From Clostridiales bacterium (GTDB taxonomy: Bacteria; Bacillota; Desulfitobacteriia; Desulfitobacteriales; Desulfitobacteriaceae): a stretch of 12,746 bases of DNA. The stretch covers positions 1-12,746 of the forward strand of contig DAHVVW010000019.1 of the NCBI GenBank assembly GCA_027357125.1, read 5' to 3'. Position 1 is the first letter of the stretch; the number at the start of each line of letters is the position of its first letter. The notes beneath the pieces were generated by a model. It saw only the letters and a list, made by a program, of their open reading frames with translations, had not been told where the DNA came from and searched no databases. A program made the translations under genes and the position numbers. Positions 1 through 6,350 of the stretch are shown piece by piece.

Positions 1-74
1 TATATCACAATTACCACAGAAAGTAAATAGGTTTGTGCTTTCAGCAGCTTGAAAAGCCCCATCACCGCGTTCAT
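1..74 (-). CDS. Possible partial membrane protein gene, running off the left edge
   Basis: An open frame begins with ATG 13 bases after the stop of the fumarase beta gene and stays open to the window edge, giving 24 residues. The visible part contains GLFKLLKAQTYLLSVVIVI, a short basic stretch followed by a hydrophobic segment, as at the start of an inner-membrane protein. The pattern loosely resembles the N-terminus of UbiA-family prenyltransferases, but that is a guess from very few residues. No good Shine-Dalgarno site lies before the ATG. A perfect palindrome, GCTTAATTAAGC (75-86), sits directly upstream instead. Position and strand fit a last operon gene translated by coupling. The frame could be fortuitous. 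Confidence 0.4.
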   Translation of the reverse strand, partial: MNAVMGLFKLLKAQTYLLSVVIVI

Positions 75-87
75 GCTTAATTAAGCT

Positions 88-645
88 TCACGCCTTGCGG
101 TACTGAGCCTTGCCGGATTCATACAGGTTGTTCCCCTGGCTATCGATGATAACCATAGCCGGGAAATCCCTGACCTCGAGACGGCGCACTGCTTCGGGCC
201 CGAGCTCAGGATAAGCTATCACTTCTGCTGCCACAATCCGCTTCGCCATCAAGGCTCCTGCGCCGCCAATCGCCCCAAAGTACACAGCTCCGTGTTCTTT
301 CATGCTAGCGATCACTTCATCTGAACGCAGCCCTTTCCCGATCATCCCTGCTAGCCCTTTACTAATCAAAATCGGAGAATAGGCGTCCATGCGCCCGCTC
401 GTAGTGGGCCCGGCGGAACCGATCACCTGTCCTGGCTTGGGCGGAGTCGGCCCTACAAAATAGATTATTTGATTTCTGACATCAAAAGGCAGTTCTTCCC
501 CGTTTGCGAGAGCCTCGATCATCTTCTTGTGGGCAGCATCACGCCCGGTATAAATAACACCGCTGATTAAGACATTATCCCCCGCTTTAAGCTCTACAAC
601 CATTTCCTGAGTGAGAGGGGTCTGGATGCGGATCACATCTGCCAT
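88..645 (-). CDS. fumB: Fumarate hydratase (class I, Fe-S type), beta subunit
   Basis: This is the C-terminal-domain subunit of the two-subunit, oxygen-labile fumarase that interconverts fumarate and malate. About 185 residues is normal for the family. Visible signatures are the substrate-binding stretch GPTTSGRMD near residues 80-88, a following ISKG/IGKG region, the glycine-rich YFGAIGGAGALMAKRI block, and the FPAMVIIDSQGN segment near the C-terminus. The start is ATG at 645, with GGAGG eight bases upstream. A GTG one codon earlier (648) is equally possible. The alpha-subunit stop overlaps these start codons, so the two subunits are probably translationally coupled, which fits a heteromeric enzyme. 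Tartrate dehydratase beta subunits are related, but the fumarase assignment is the more likely one. Confidence 0.93.
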   Translation of the reverse strand: MADVIRIQTPLTQEMVVELKAGDNVLISGVIYTGRDAAHKKMIEALANGEELPFDVRNQIIYFVGPTPPKPGQVIGSAGPTTSGRMDAYSPILISKGLAGMIGKGLRSDEVIASMKEHGAVYFGAIGGAGALMAKRIVAAEVIAYPELGPEAVRRLEVRDFPAMVIIDSQGNNLYESGKAQYRKA

Positions 646-1502
646 CACTCATCCCTCCCTTCGAGAGTTACTTCCTGATGGCGCGTAGCATGGCAGTTAA
701 TGTTCACGGCCACAGGCATCCCGGCAATGTGTGTGGGATATACCTCTAAATGTACCGCTAAGGCTGTGGTGTTGCCGCCAAAGCCCTGCGGTCCGATCCC
801 CAGGTTATTGATGCGTGTGAGCAGCTCTTGCTCAATCTTAGCCAGGCGCTCATCCGGATTAGGCTGCCCTAGAGAGCGAGTCAGCGCTCTTTTAGCTAAA
901 AAGGTGGCTTTTTCCATCGTTCCGCCCACGCCGACACCCACAACAATCGGCGGACAGGGGTTGCCTCCTGCTTTATCAACGGTGTCAACCACAAACTGCA
1001 TCGCACCCTCTAGCCCTTCCGAGGGTTTGCACATCTTAAGGGCACCCATGTTTTCACTGCCAAATCCTTTCGGTGCGACAGTTATGTGAACATTATGTCC
1101 AGGCACGATATCGTAATGAATAATTGCCGGAGTATTATCCCCGGTATTAACCCTCTCAAATGGGTCTTTAACCACAGATTTGCGCAAATACCCTTTGTCA
1201 TAGCCGCGCCGCACCCCTTCGTTTAAGGCCTCAGCCAAAGACCCGCCCACTACTTGCACATCCTGCCCAATTTCCACAAAGACTACGGCCATTCCTGTGT
1301 CCTGGCACATCGGCACCCGTTCTTCATGCGCTATCTCTGCGTTTTCAATCAAGCGTGCCAAAACCTCTTGCCCTAAAGGAGAACTCTCCGTTTGCAAAGC
1401 ACTCTTAAACCCGGCCATGATGTCTGCACCCAGGTCATAGTTGGCTCCGATGCAGAGTCTTTCTACAGCTTCACTAATCTCACGTACATGAATCCGTTTC
1501 AC
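645..1502 (-). CDS. fumA: Fumarate hydratase (class I, Fe-S type), alpha subunit
   Basis: This 285-residue catalytic subunit is expected to carry the [4Fe-4S] cluster whose free iron corner binds fumarate or malate. Cys66 in PMCQDTG and Cys183 in GNPCPP lie in the conserved cluster-binding motifs, and Cys158 in KMCKPSEG is the likely third ligand. The GVGVGGTMEKA loop (189-199) and the C-terminal NCHATRHQEVTLEG block are also typical. It starts with GTG, preceded by GGGGAG at a spacing of four to five bases. The gene lies 33 bases after the HgdC-like activator gene with no terminator between them, so it is probably cotranscribed with the redox pair. The cluster makes the enzyme oxygen-sensitive, consistent with an anaerobe. 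Confidence 0.93.
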   Translation of the reverse strand: MKRIHVREISEAVERLCIGANYDLGADIMAGFKSALQTESSPLGQEVLARLIENAEIAHEERVPMCQDTGMAVVFVEIGQDVQVVGGSLAEALNEGVRRGYDKGYLRKSVVKDPFERVNTGDNTPAIIHYDIVPGHNVHITVAPKGFGSENMGALKMCKPSEGLEGAMQFVVDTVDKAGGNPCPPIVVGVGVGGTMEKATFLAKRALTRSLGQPNPDERLAKIEQELLTRINNLGIGPQGFGGNTTALAVHLEVYPTHIAGMPVAVNINCHATRHQEVTLEGRDE

Positions 1503-1535
1503 TTTTCTCCCCTCTTTCTCCCAAAATCAAAATCT

Positions 1536-2384
1536 TTAGCTCTGGAGACCATGAATACAGCAGCCGATTCCCCCGTTAAACTGCGGCTCCGGCGGCATGA
1601 TCACCTCCCGCCCACTACCTTCCTCCAGCAGCTTGCGCACAGCCGGATTGTGCGCTACCCCGCCGGTGAAAATAAGAGTTTTCCCCGGAAAAGACCGGAG
1701 CAGGGGCAAAATGCGCTTAATAATCGTAGCATTAACTCCGGCAGCCAGCCTTTGAATAGAATAGCCCTCGACAATCCGGCCGATTAATTCACTTTCCCCG
1801 AACACCGCGCAAGTCGAACTTAACTCTACCGGGTCAGCATCATAGCGGCCCAGTTCTTCCAGCGTAATCCCGAGGACAGCAGCCATATTTTCCAGATAGC
1901 GCCCGGAGGAAGCAGCACATTTGTCATTCGTGAGAAAATCCACCATTTTCCCTTTGGACACTTGGATGATTTTGCTGTCCTGCCCTCCAAGATCGACTAA
2001 AGTAAAATCACGGAGTCCTGTTTGCCAAACTGCTCCCAGGACGTGGGCCTTTAGTTCAGGAATTGCTTCTCCGCCTGCAAGTTCAAGCGTATTGCGGCCA
2101 TACCCGGTCGACACCACTCTATCCACGTCTGAAAGCCCAAGCGCGGCAAAATCTACCTTCAGCTTCTCTTCCTGCTTGCGCCCATACTCCCGGTAAAACT
2201 TAATCGTGTCAACCCTTTCCAGGCGGGTGATTTGCGCTTCCTCCGGCCTTTTACCCTCCATGACGGCTATTTTTACACTTCTGCTCCCCAAATCCACCCC
2301 GCATACAGTAGTCGGCAGATTCCTCGCCCCCTTAATCCTGAAGCATCTGTAGGAAAGACTCCAGGCGCATTTTCGTACGCGCAT
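1536..2384 (-). CDS. HgdC/BadF-type ATPase activator (dehydratase or double-cubane protein reductase)
   Basis: This is an acetate/sugar-kinase-fold ATPase of the BadF/BadG/BcrA/BcrD family. These homodimers hold one [4Fe-4S] cluster between subunits and use ATP hydrolysis to drive low-potential electrons into a partner. Visible motifs are phosphate-1 GVDLGSRSVKIAVM (about 29-42), LVDLGGQDSKII (129-140), NDKCAASSG with Cys156, STCAVFGESE with Cys192, and the adenosine loop FTGGVAHNPAVRK (239-251). Cys156 and Cys192 are the expected cluster ligands. Relatives usually begin only a few residues before the phosphate-1 motif, so the first 22 codons (overlapping the upstream gene by 53 bases) look spurious. 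No ATG, GTG or TTG lies just before that motif in frame. A CTG at 2318-2316, preceded by a G-rich AAGGGGGCGAGG, would give MPTTVCGVDLGS and may be the true start. Confidence 0.9.
   Translation of the reverse strand: MRVRKCAWSLSYRCFRIKGARNLPTTVCGVDLGSRSVKIAVMEGKRPEEAQITRLERVDTIKFYREYGRKQEEKLKVDFAALGLSDVDRVVSTGYGRNTLELAGGEAIPELKAHVLGAVWQTGLRDFTLVDLGGQDSKIIQVSKGKMVDFLTNDKCAASSGRYLENMAAVLGITLEELGRYDADPVELSSTCAVFGESELIGRIVEGYSIQRLAAGVNATIIKRILPLLRSFPGKTLIFTGGVAHNPAVRKLLEEGSGREVIMPPEPQFNGGIGCCIHGLQS
2316..2334 (-). promoter_or_regulatory. Candidate non-standard CTG start with Shine-Dalgarno for the activator gene
   Basis: Reading leftward, the TAA stop of the HgdB-like gene is embedded in a purine-rich AAGGGGGCGAGG. 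It is followed after three bases by CTG in the activator frame. Starting here gives the N-terminus expected for this family. The annotatable alternatives are ATG at 2384, which adds 22 low-quality residues, or an in-frame GTG that would cut into the nucleotide-binding motif. CTG initiation is inferred, not shown. Confidence 0.35.
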
Positions 2385-3342
2385 CCAGGCCTGTTGGGTT
2401 TTCCCCTTCTATCGTAAGCATAGGACAATCCAGCCTTTTCCTGATAATTAAATCCTCAATCTGACGATAACAAAAACTCTGAGTATAATGGATAATCCCG
2501 TCAAGCTGCCTCCGCTCAATCTCCATGGCAACATCCTTAATCCGGCCAAACACCGGGTAAGGATACGTATACAGGCGGTACTGTTCCACGATATCAGTGG
2601 TAGCAAACGGCATGCTGAACTGCCTCTGCACTTCATTGAAGACCACACGGGCCCCTTGCCCCTCAATAAAATCATACAGGTCGGTAAAAATCGGAGGAAC
2701 CCCGATAAATCCAAGGCGGAGCTCCTTTTTATGCTTTCCGCCCGCACGCAAACGTTCAGGCAAAGGAGCGCGGTCTTGCGCCTTAGAGATAAATTCTTCC
2801 ATCTCCCGGGCAAACCCTTCCGGGTCTCCGTTAAAATCCGAACATGAAACAAGCATCAAATGATTTTCAAACCCACTCACTTTGTTCTCTTCCCAAGTCA
2901 GGCGGTCAATTTCCCACGCCAAGGAGCGCACTTGATCGAGACGTTTTTTTTGCTTCCCCACTTCTTCCCAGGTCGTGTCCAGGGCTGCAATAAGCTTGTC
3001 TATCTGCAGACGCAGCATGTCCGCATCCCGGTCATAAGGGAAAGCAAAAGGGAGTATTTCAAGTCCTTCCACTGACCAAGTCTCCATGAGGGCGTGCGTG
3101 TTGCTGCAATCCCCCTGGGTCACGGCAATAATGCGACAGATGTCCGGATTCATCAAAGCCGTTGAATAAAGCCCTTTGATCCAGCCGCACACATTGCGCG
3201 GGTACCCGGCCAGTTCAGCCTCTTCTACCCGCTTCATCGCTTCCGTACTCGTAATGAAGATATTGTTGAGATCAACTGGAGTATCTCCGGCCGCATATAT
3301 TATTTCCACGGGCACCGTGGTCGTCATCCCGATCTTACTCAT
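2332..3342 (-). CDS. HgdB-like 2-hydroxyacyl-CoA dehydratase / double-cubane-cluster protein homologue
   Basis: This 336-residue protein belongs to the HgdB/FldI/BadD family, in which cysteine-bound iron-sulfur clusters perform difficult reductions after one-electron activation by an HgdC-type ATPase. Recognisable blocks are the N-terminal MTTTVPVEIIYAAGDTPVDL, NVCGWIKG, DICRIIAVTQGDCSNTHAL, and the C-terminal IIHYTQSFCYRQIE with LDCPMLTIEGENP. It has exactly six cysteines (52, 69, 79, 167, 291, 306). Only one such subunit is present, whereas classical dehydratases need a pair (HgdA plus HgdB). A single subunit with its own activator is the arrangement described for double-cubane cluster proteins, whose [Fe8S9] cluster uses six cysteines. 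The start is ATG with AGGAG six bases upstream. The physiological substrate is unknown. The activator gene follows with overlapping or abutting reading frames. Confidence 0.88.
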   Translation of the reverse strand: MSKIGMTTTVPVEIIYAAGDTPVDLNNIFITSTEAMKRVEEAELAGYPRNVCGWIKGLYSTALMNPDICRIIAVTQGDCSNTHALMETWSVEGLEILPFAFPYDRDADMLRLQIDKLIAALDTTWEEVGKQKKRLDQVRSLAWEIDRLTWEENKVSGFENHLMLVSCSDFNGDPEGFAREMEEFISKAQDRAPLPERLRAGGKHKKELRLGFIGVPPIFTDLYDFIEGQGARVVFNEVQRQFSMPFATTDIVEQYRLYTYPYPVFGRIKDVAMEIERRQLDGIIHYTQSFCYRQIEDLIIRKRLDCPMLTIEGENPTGLDARTKMRLESFLQMLQD

Positions 3343-3350
3343 TACTCTCT

Positions 3351-3399
3351 CCTAAAGTTATATGACTATAATACTTTAGGGTGAGCAAAAGGCTCACCC
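3351..3399 (-). promoter_or_regulatory. Two abutting leader hairpins, the second covering the ribosome binding site
   Basis: Read on the minus strand, arms GGGTGAGC (3399-3392) and GCTCACCC (3386-3379) form a perfect 8-bp stem with a 5-base loop. Immediately after, CCTAAAGT (3380-3373) and ACTTTAGG (3358-3351) form another perfect 8-bp stem with a 14-base loop. The two share bases 3379-3380. The last three bases of the second stem's downstream arm (AGG) are the first part of the AGGAG site (3353-3349) used by the HgdB-like gene. There is no U-run directly after the first stem, so it is a poor terminator. Control of translation or RNA stability is more likely than termination, but this is inferred from the sequence alone. 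Confidence 0.5.
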
Positions 3400-3420
3400 A
3401 TTCTATAACATCTCTTTTTT

Positions 3421-3449
3421 ATAATAAACCTATGCTAAAAGAGTTTCAA
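3421..3449 (-). promoter_or_regulatory. Sigma-A-type promoter for the HgdB-like/activator/fumarase operon
   Basis: TTGAAA (3449-3444) and TATTAT (3426-3421) are separated by exactly 17 bases on the minus strand. Transcription would start near 3414, giving a leader of about 70 bases that contains the two hairpins. No other promoter is evident between murI and the HgdB-like gene, and downstream gene gaps are too small for obvious internal promoters. Confidence 0.6.
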
Positions 3450-3490
3450 GGCACTTAAAATATATAGAATTTAGTACTTCTAACATCAAC

Positions 3491-3512
3491 TTCGAACCTC
3501 GAACCTCGAATT
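3491..3512 (+). repeat. Heptad repeat, CGAACCT units, next to the murI stop
   Basis: The sequence TTCGAACCTCGAACCTCGAA is a period-7 repeat (CGAACCT, CGAACCT, CGAA) ending at the murI stop codon. A similar period-7 array, CGAACCA-like on the minus strand, lies at 6211-6244. No coding role is evident. Confidence 0.6.
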
Positions 3513-4396
3513 CACTCCCCCCAGCTTATCCTCTGCACTTCTGCGATAGGCTCGTGCAGGAGGGTGTTTCCTACTTGTCTGAACAGCCCGGGGTCTCCGC
3601 TTACAAAATAACGGACACGCCAATTGCTCTGAACTACTGCCGAGGTATCTGCTGCATCACGCACATCTAAGCGGTAAAGAAGCTCCTGCAGTTCTTCCAC
3701 CACAGCCAAGGCTGGATCTACAAACACCACCTGATGCCCCAACACTTCACGTAAGACCGGGGTTAAGAACGGGTAATGCGTGCACCCCAGAATAACTGTA
3801 TCTACTTCTGCCTGTGCTATCGGTTCTAAGTAAGTACGGGCAATTCCCCTGGCTTCAGCCGAATTTGACAAACCTGCTTCCACTAGCGGCACAAACAGCG
3901 GACACGCTTGCGCTTTCACTAAAACAATGGGCTGTTCGCCATGCTGCCAAGCTGTGCGCAACTTTTTATCTTGCGGCAGCAAACCCTTGGCCAAGGCTTT
4001 GCTCACTGCTGAAGCATACGCTTTGCTGCGCACAGTGGCTTCAGTAGCTATGAGTCCAATCCTGCCCTCTTTCGTGCTTTCGACCGCCAGACGTGCACCT
4101 GGCTCGATCATTCCGATCAAAGGAATATCGAACCTTTCCCTGAGCACGGGCAGGGCGGTCGCCGAACTAGTATTACAGGCAGCTACAATAACTTCTGCTC
4201 CCTGGCTTATTAAAAAAGTAAGGATCTCTTCCCCAAAACGGGTAAGTTCCTCTAAAGTGCGGTTGCCGTATGGAACGCGGGCTGTATCTCCCACATAAAT
4301 AATCCGGACATCTGCGATGTGGTCGAGGATTTCCTTCATGACGGTTAGACCCCCGACTCCAGAGTCGAACATCCCGATGATACGCTGCTTTTTCAC
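3512..4396 (-). CDS. murI: Glutamate racemase
   Basis: This enzyme interconverts L- and D-glutamate and supplies D-glutamate for peptidoglycan; it is cytosolic. With the GTG start at 4396 the product is 294 residues. The cofactor-independent Asp/Glu racemase signatures are complete: IGMFDSGVGGLTV (7-19), YVGDTARVPYG, catalytic Cys74 in AACNTSSATALPVL, and catalytic Cys205 in ILGCTHYPFL. GTG was chosen because GGAG sits about five bases upstream and the family normally starts just before IGxFDSGxGG. A TTG at 4468 would add 24 unrelated residues. Compared with the usual form, there seems to be an extra stretch of roughly 20 residues before QACPLFVPLVE. The gene is flanked by its own promoter and a non-coding gap. 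Confidence 0.95.
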   Translation of the reverse strand: MKKQRIIGMFDSGVGGLTVMKEILDHIADVRIIYVGDTARVPYGNRTLEELTRFGEEILTFLISQGAEVIVAACNTSSATALPVLRERFDIPLIGMIEPGARLAVESTKEGRIGLIATEATVRSKAYASAVSKALAKGLLPQDKKLRTAWQHGEQPIVLVKAQACPLFVPLVEAGLSNSAEARGIARTYLEPIAQAEVDTVILGCTHYPFLTPVLREVLGHQVVFVDPALAVVEELQELLYRLDVRDAADTSAVVQSNWRVRYFVSGDPGLFRQVGNTLLHEPIAEVQRISWGE

Positions 4397-4567
4397 AAGT
4401 CTCCACCCTTTTTTTGAATTCTGGCAGGCATCCCCTTCGAAGCTTACCACAGATTTTTCTACCGTCAAGTGTAGCTGCGAAAAATACCGTTCGGAGGTCG
4501 TACCCCCGTACCCCCCAAAGATTCGACAAATTGTTGTAAAAGGTATCTATGATTCTAAGCACCTTAA

Positions 4568-4598
4568 ATTATATTAATTTTTATGTAAAAAAGTGCAA
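4568..4598 (-). promoter_or_regulatory. Probable sigma-A promoter for murI
   Basis: A perfect TATAAT (4573-4568) lies downstream of TTGCAC (4598-4593) on the minus strand with a 19-base spacer, longer than ideal. Transcription would begin near 4561 and leave a leader of about 165 bases before GTG 4396. The leader contains two G-runs (around 4502-4517) and a possible 7-bp ATTTTTC/GAAAAAT stem, but I recognise no known riboswitch class. Confidence 0.45.
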
Positions 4599-4603
4599 GC
4601 TAA

Positions 4604-4637
4604 AGAAAAAACCCACACGGCATATTCTCCCGGTGGG
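4604..4637 (-). terminator. Rho-independent terminator of the HD-GYP gene
   Basis: On the minus strand CCCACCGG pairs with CCGTGTGGG (one bulged T) around a 9-base loop and is followed at once by TTTTTTC. It lies 17 bases after the HD-GYP stop codon. Confidence 0.85.
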
Positions 4638-4654
4638 AAAAACTTAACCTTATG

Positions 4655-5212
4655 CTAAGCGCAGATTAATTCCAAAAACCTGTCTACTAGTTCGGGCTGA
4701 AACTGCCTGCCCCGCTCTTCAACCAAAATTTCCTGTACTCTGTTGTGCGGGAGGGCTGCGCGGTAAGGGCGGTCAGATGTCATAGCATCGTAAGCATCCG
4801 CAAGCGCTACAATCTGAGCCAGAAAAGGAATTTGGGCAGAAGCTAATCCCTGCGGATAACCCAAGCCATCATAGCGTTCATGGTGATGACGGATAATATC
4901 AGCCACATCCTGGTATTGTGGATTCTCTTCTTGCTCAATCATTTCCGCTCCCCAGGCAGGATGACACCTGATTAAAGAGAATTCCTCTTCTGTCAGAGCG
5001 GCCGGTTTAAGCAGGATCTCATCCGGCACTCGAATTTTGCCCAGGTCGTGCAGCATCGCTGCCGTCCTAAGCTGGATTAACTCCTGCGACGAGAGATTAA
5101 GAACCTCTCCCAGACGCAGTGCATATTCTGCGGACTTGCCACAGTGTTGGTATGTAAGATCATCCTTACTGCGAATCTTTCCTAAGTAAATATCAAGCTG
5201 CCCGCTGTCCAT
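4655..5212 (-). CDS. Stand-alone HD-GYP domain protein, probable cyclic-di-GMP phosphodiesterase
   Basis: From ATG 5212 this is 185 residues and consists almost entirely of one HD-GYP domain with no sensory, receiver or membrane part. Motifs are AAMLHDLGKIRVPDEIL (metal-binding His-Asp), HHHERYDGLGYP including the diagnostic GYP, and IVALADAYDAMTSDRPYR. HD-GYP proteins usually hydrolyse cyclic-di-GMP, though some act on other cyclic dinucleotides. AAGGGGG lies 11 bases before the ATG. An in-frame TTG at 5251 would add 13 residues but sits only one base after its GGAG. The gene is a single unit with a terminator on each side, and no sigma-A promoter is clear in front. Its cyclic-di-GMP source is not in this window. 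Confidence 0.9.
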   Translation of the reverse strand: MDSGQLDIYLGKIRSKDDLTYQHCGKSAEYALRLGEVLNLSSQELIQLRTAAMLHDLGKIRVPDEILLKPAALTEEEFSLIRCHPAWGAEMIEQEENPQYQDVADIIRHHHERYDGLGYPQGLASAQIPFLAQIVALADAYDAMTSDRPYRAALPHNRVQEILVEERGRQFQPELVDRFLELICA

Positions 5213-5230
5213 GCGCGCTGTTTCCCCCTT

Positions 5231-5255
5231 GAAGCAAACTCTCCGAAGCAAACTC
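5231..5255 (+). repeat. 11-bp direct repeat at the HD-GYP start region
   Basis: GAAGCAAACTC occurs at 5231-5241 and 5245-5255, a small tandem duplication with a 14-base period. It places two TTG codons after GGAG-like sequences upstream of the preferred ATG and explains the start ambiguity of the HD-GYP gene. Confidence 0.7.
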
Positions 5256-5361
5256 CTTTAACCAAACAGCGTTAAAACAAGGTTGTTAAGCTAATAATTC
5301 TACACTAAAGCCAAAAAACCTCCTTGCTTGTACTTAAATTTACAAGACTACTGCCCTCCTT

Positions 5362-5393
5362 TTAAAAAAGTAAGGCCCTCTATTCTGAGGGCC
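5362..5393 (-). terminator. Rho-independent terminator of the GerMN lipoprotein gene
   Basis: On the minus strand GGCCCTC and GAGGGCC form a perfect 7-bp GC-rich stem with a 6-base loop, followed by TTACTTTTTT. It lies 30 bases after the stop of the GerMN gene and separates it from the HD-GYP gene. Confidence 0.88.
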
Positions 5394-5422
5394 AATAAAA
5401 GGACTATTTCAGGGGGAGCTAA

Positions 5423-6130
5423 TTAAGTTGAGGTGGGCGGATAAGCAAAAAGATTAATAGAGCTTGGAGATTCCGGGAGCGCACTGCCGTTTTTAGGTTG
5501 GACATACTCAGTGCTATCATTCGTGGCGGCTACATTTCCTTTGACCAGGCTGGCTTTACTCCCTAAGTGAGAAATATCTATCCCGGCATAATTAGTCAGG
5601 GCTTTGCCCTCGACCCGTACGCGCACTTCCTTAACTGTCGGGAATTGGGTTAAAGTATTGGCTAACCCGTACAAAGTTACCTCTGGTATAACTTTTGTGT
5701 ACTGCTCCAGAAATTCTTTGCTCAGATCTACCGTTACAATATTGTCTTTGATGGCTATGTCCAGAAGGGCTGTCCCCGGCGTAACCGCAGTCTGACTTCC
5801 TCCGTCCTTGGCAGCCGGCCCTTTCAGCCATTGGTTAACCGTCTCGCGCGCAATGCTCACGGTCTTAGGCAAGGTTCTTTCTTCCTTAATTAAGTATTTG
5901 CCTGAAGCATCCGCAAAATAGAGGCTTACTGTTTTGCCCTCAGTACCCGAGGCAGGTGCTTCCGTTTTCCCCCCCACCCATTGCCCTAAGGTTGTCGCGG
6001 GGGCATCTCTCTTGAGCAGAGTTTCCAAAGTCCCGCACCCAGCTACATAAAAAATGCTCAGGCTCAAAATAACACCGGTTAGGACCGTCCTAAAAAAAAC
6101 TTTTGTCTGAAGTTTGCCGTTTTTATGCAT
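5423..6130 (-). CDS. GerMN-domain lipoprotein (spore germination/sporulation type)
   Basis: The 235-residue product starts with basic residues, a hydrophobic segment (about 11-29) and the lipobox VAGC, so Cys32 should be lipidated and the protein anchored outside the membrane. After a low-complexity linker, residues about 65-185 form a GerMN domain: VSLYFADASGKYLIKEER, the conserved LKGP, LLDIAIKDNIVTVDLSKEF, LYGLANTLTQFPTVKEVRVRVEGK. The domain is known from GerM of Bacillus, which acts in sporulation and germination, and from many clostridial lipoproteins. One domain is present where GerM itself has two, so the gerM name is not justified. The Ser/Pro-rich C-terminus (about 205-235) looks disordered. 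ATG 6130 is preceded by AAGGGGG at eight bases. Confidence 0.85.
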   Translation of the reverse strand: MHKNGKLQTKVFFRTVLTGVILSLSIFYVAGCGTLETLLKRDAPATTLGQWVGGKTEAPASGTEGKTVSLYFADASGKYLIKEERTLPKTVSIARETVNQWLKGPAAKDGGSQTAVTPGTALLDIAIKDNIVTVDLSKEFLEQYTKVIPEVTLYGLANTLTQFPTVKEVRVRVEGKALTNYAGIDISHLGSKASLVKGNVAATNDSTEYVQPKNGSALPESPSSINLFAYPPTST

Positions 6131-6166
6131 TTACTTCGCCCCCTTTATCGACTAGCCCTGCTTGTT

Positions 6167-6194
6167 CTTATAATTCTTATGCTTTGTCCGTAAA
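6167..6194 (-). promoter_or_regulatory. Candidate proximal promoter of the GerMN gene
   Basis: TTTACG (6194-6189) and TATAAG (6172-6167) are spaced by 16 bases on the minus strand, placing the transcription start about 30 bases before the GerMN start codon. The match to sigma-A consensus is fair, not strong. Confidence 0.4.
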
Positions 6195-6210
6195 AATAGT
6201 ACAGGTCCTA

Positions 6211-6244
6211 CTCGAAAATCGTGGTTCGATGTTCGTGGTTCGAT
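6211..6244 (-). repeat. Second heptad repeat, CGAACCA-like
   Basis: On the plus strand TCGTGGTTCGAT occurs twice (6219-6230 and 6233-6244). On the minus strand the region reads as period-7 units CGAACCA, CGAACAT, CGAACCA, CGATTTT, CGAG. It resembles the CGAACCT array at 3491-3512 but in the opposite orientation. Confidence 0.6.
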
Positions 6245-6316
6245 TCCAAGTTTAATGCTGGGTCTATTGTGCTTGCTTTTTAAGTGGCGCAAGTTTAATC
6301 GCAAAATTTTATATAC

Positions 6317-6345
6317 ATAATATAGTGCTAAACTACGGCAGGCAA
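6317..6345 (-). promoter_or_regulatory. Candidate distal sigma-A promoter of the GerMN gene
   Basis: TTGCCT (6345-6340) and TATTAT (6322-6317) are separated by exactly 17 bases on the minus strand. Its transcript would have a leader of roughly 180 bases that includes the heptad repeat. It begins just after the 6351-6370 hairpin. Confidence 0.45.
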
Positions 6346-6350
6346 TTTTT

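Noticed and set aside
700..1089. A long plus-strand open frame opposite the fumarase alpha gene.
   Set aside because: It mirrors a well-identified gene, has no ribosome site or recognisable product, and is rich in Pro/Ser/Cys as antisense frames often are.
2448..2852. A 134-codon minus-strand frame inside the HgdB-like gene in another frame.
   Set aside because: It is fully inside a gene with clear family motifs, and its product has an unnatural composition.
4397..4560. The long murI leader with G-runs near an HD-GYP gene suggested a cyclic-di-GMP riboswitch.
   Set aside because: I could not find the conserved core of either known cyclic-di-GMP riboswitch class.
5327..5346. An inverted repeat CTTGTA, 8 bases, TACAAG upstream of the HD-GYP gene, possibly an operator.
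   Set aside because: The arms are only six AT-rich bases and no promoter could be placed with it, so chance is likely.
6237..6247. GGTTCGATTCC resembles the T-loop of a tRNA and might mark a tRNA fragment or attachment site.
   Set aside because: No acceptor, D or anticodon stems can be formed around it, and it is part of the period-7 repeat.
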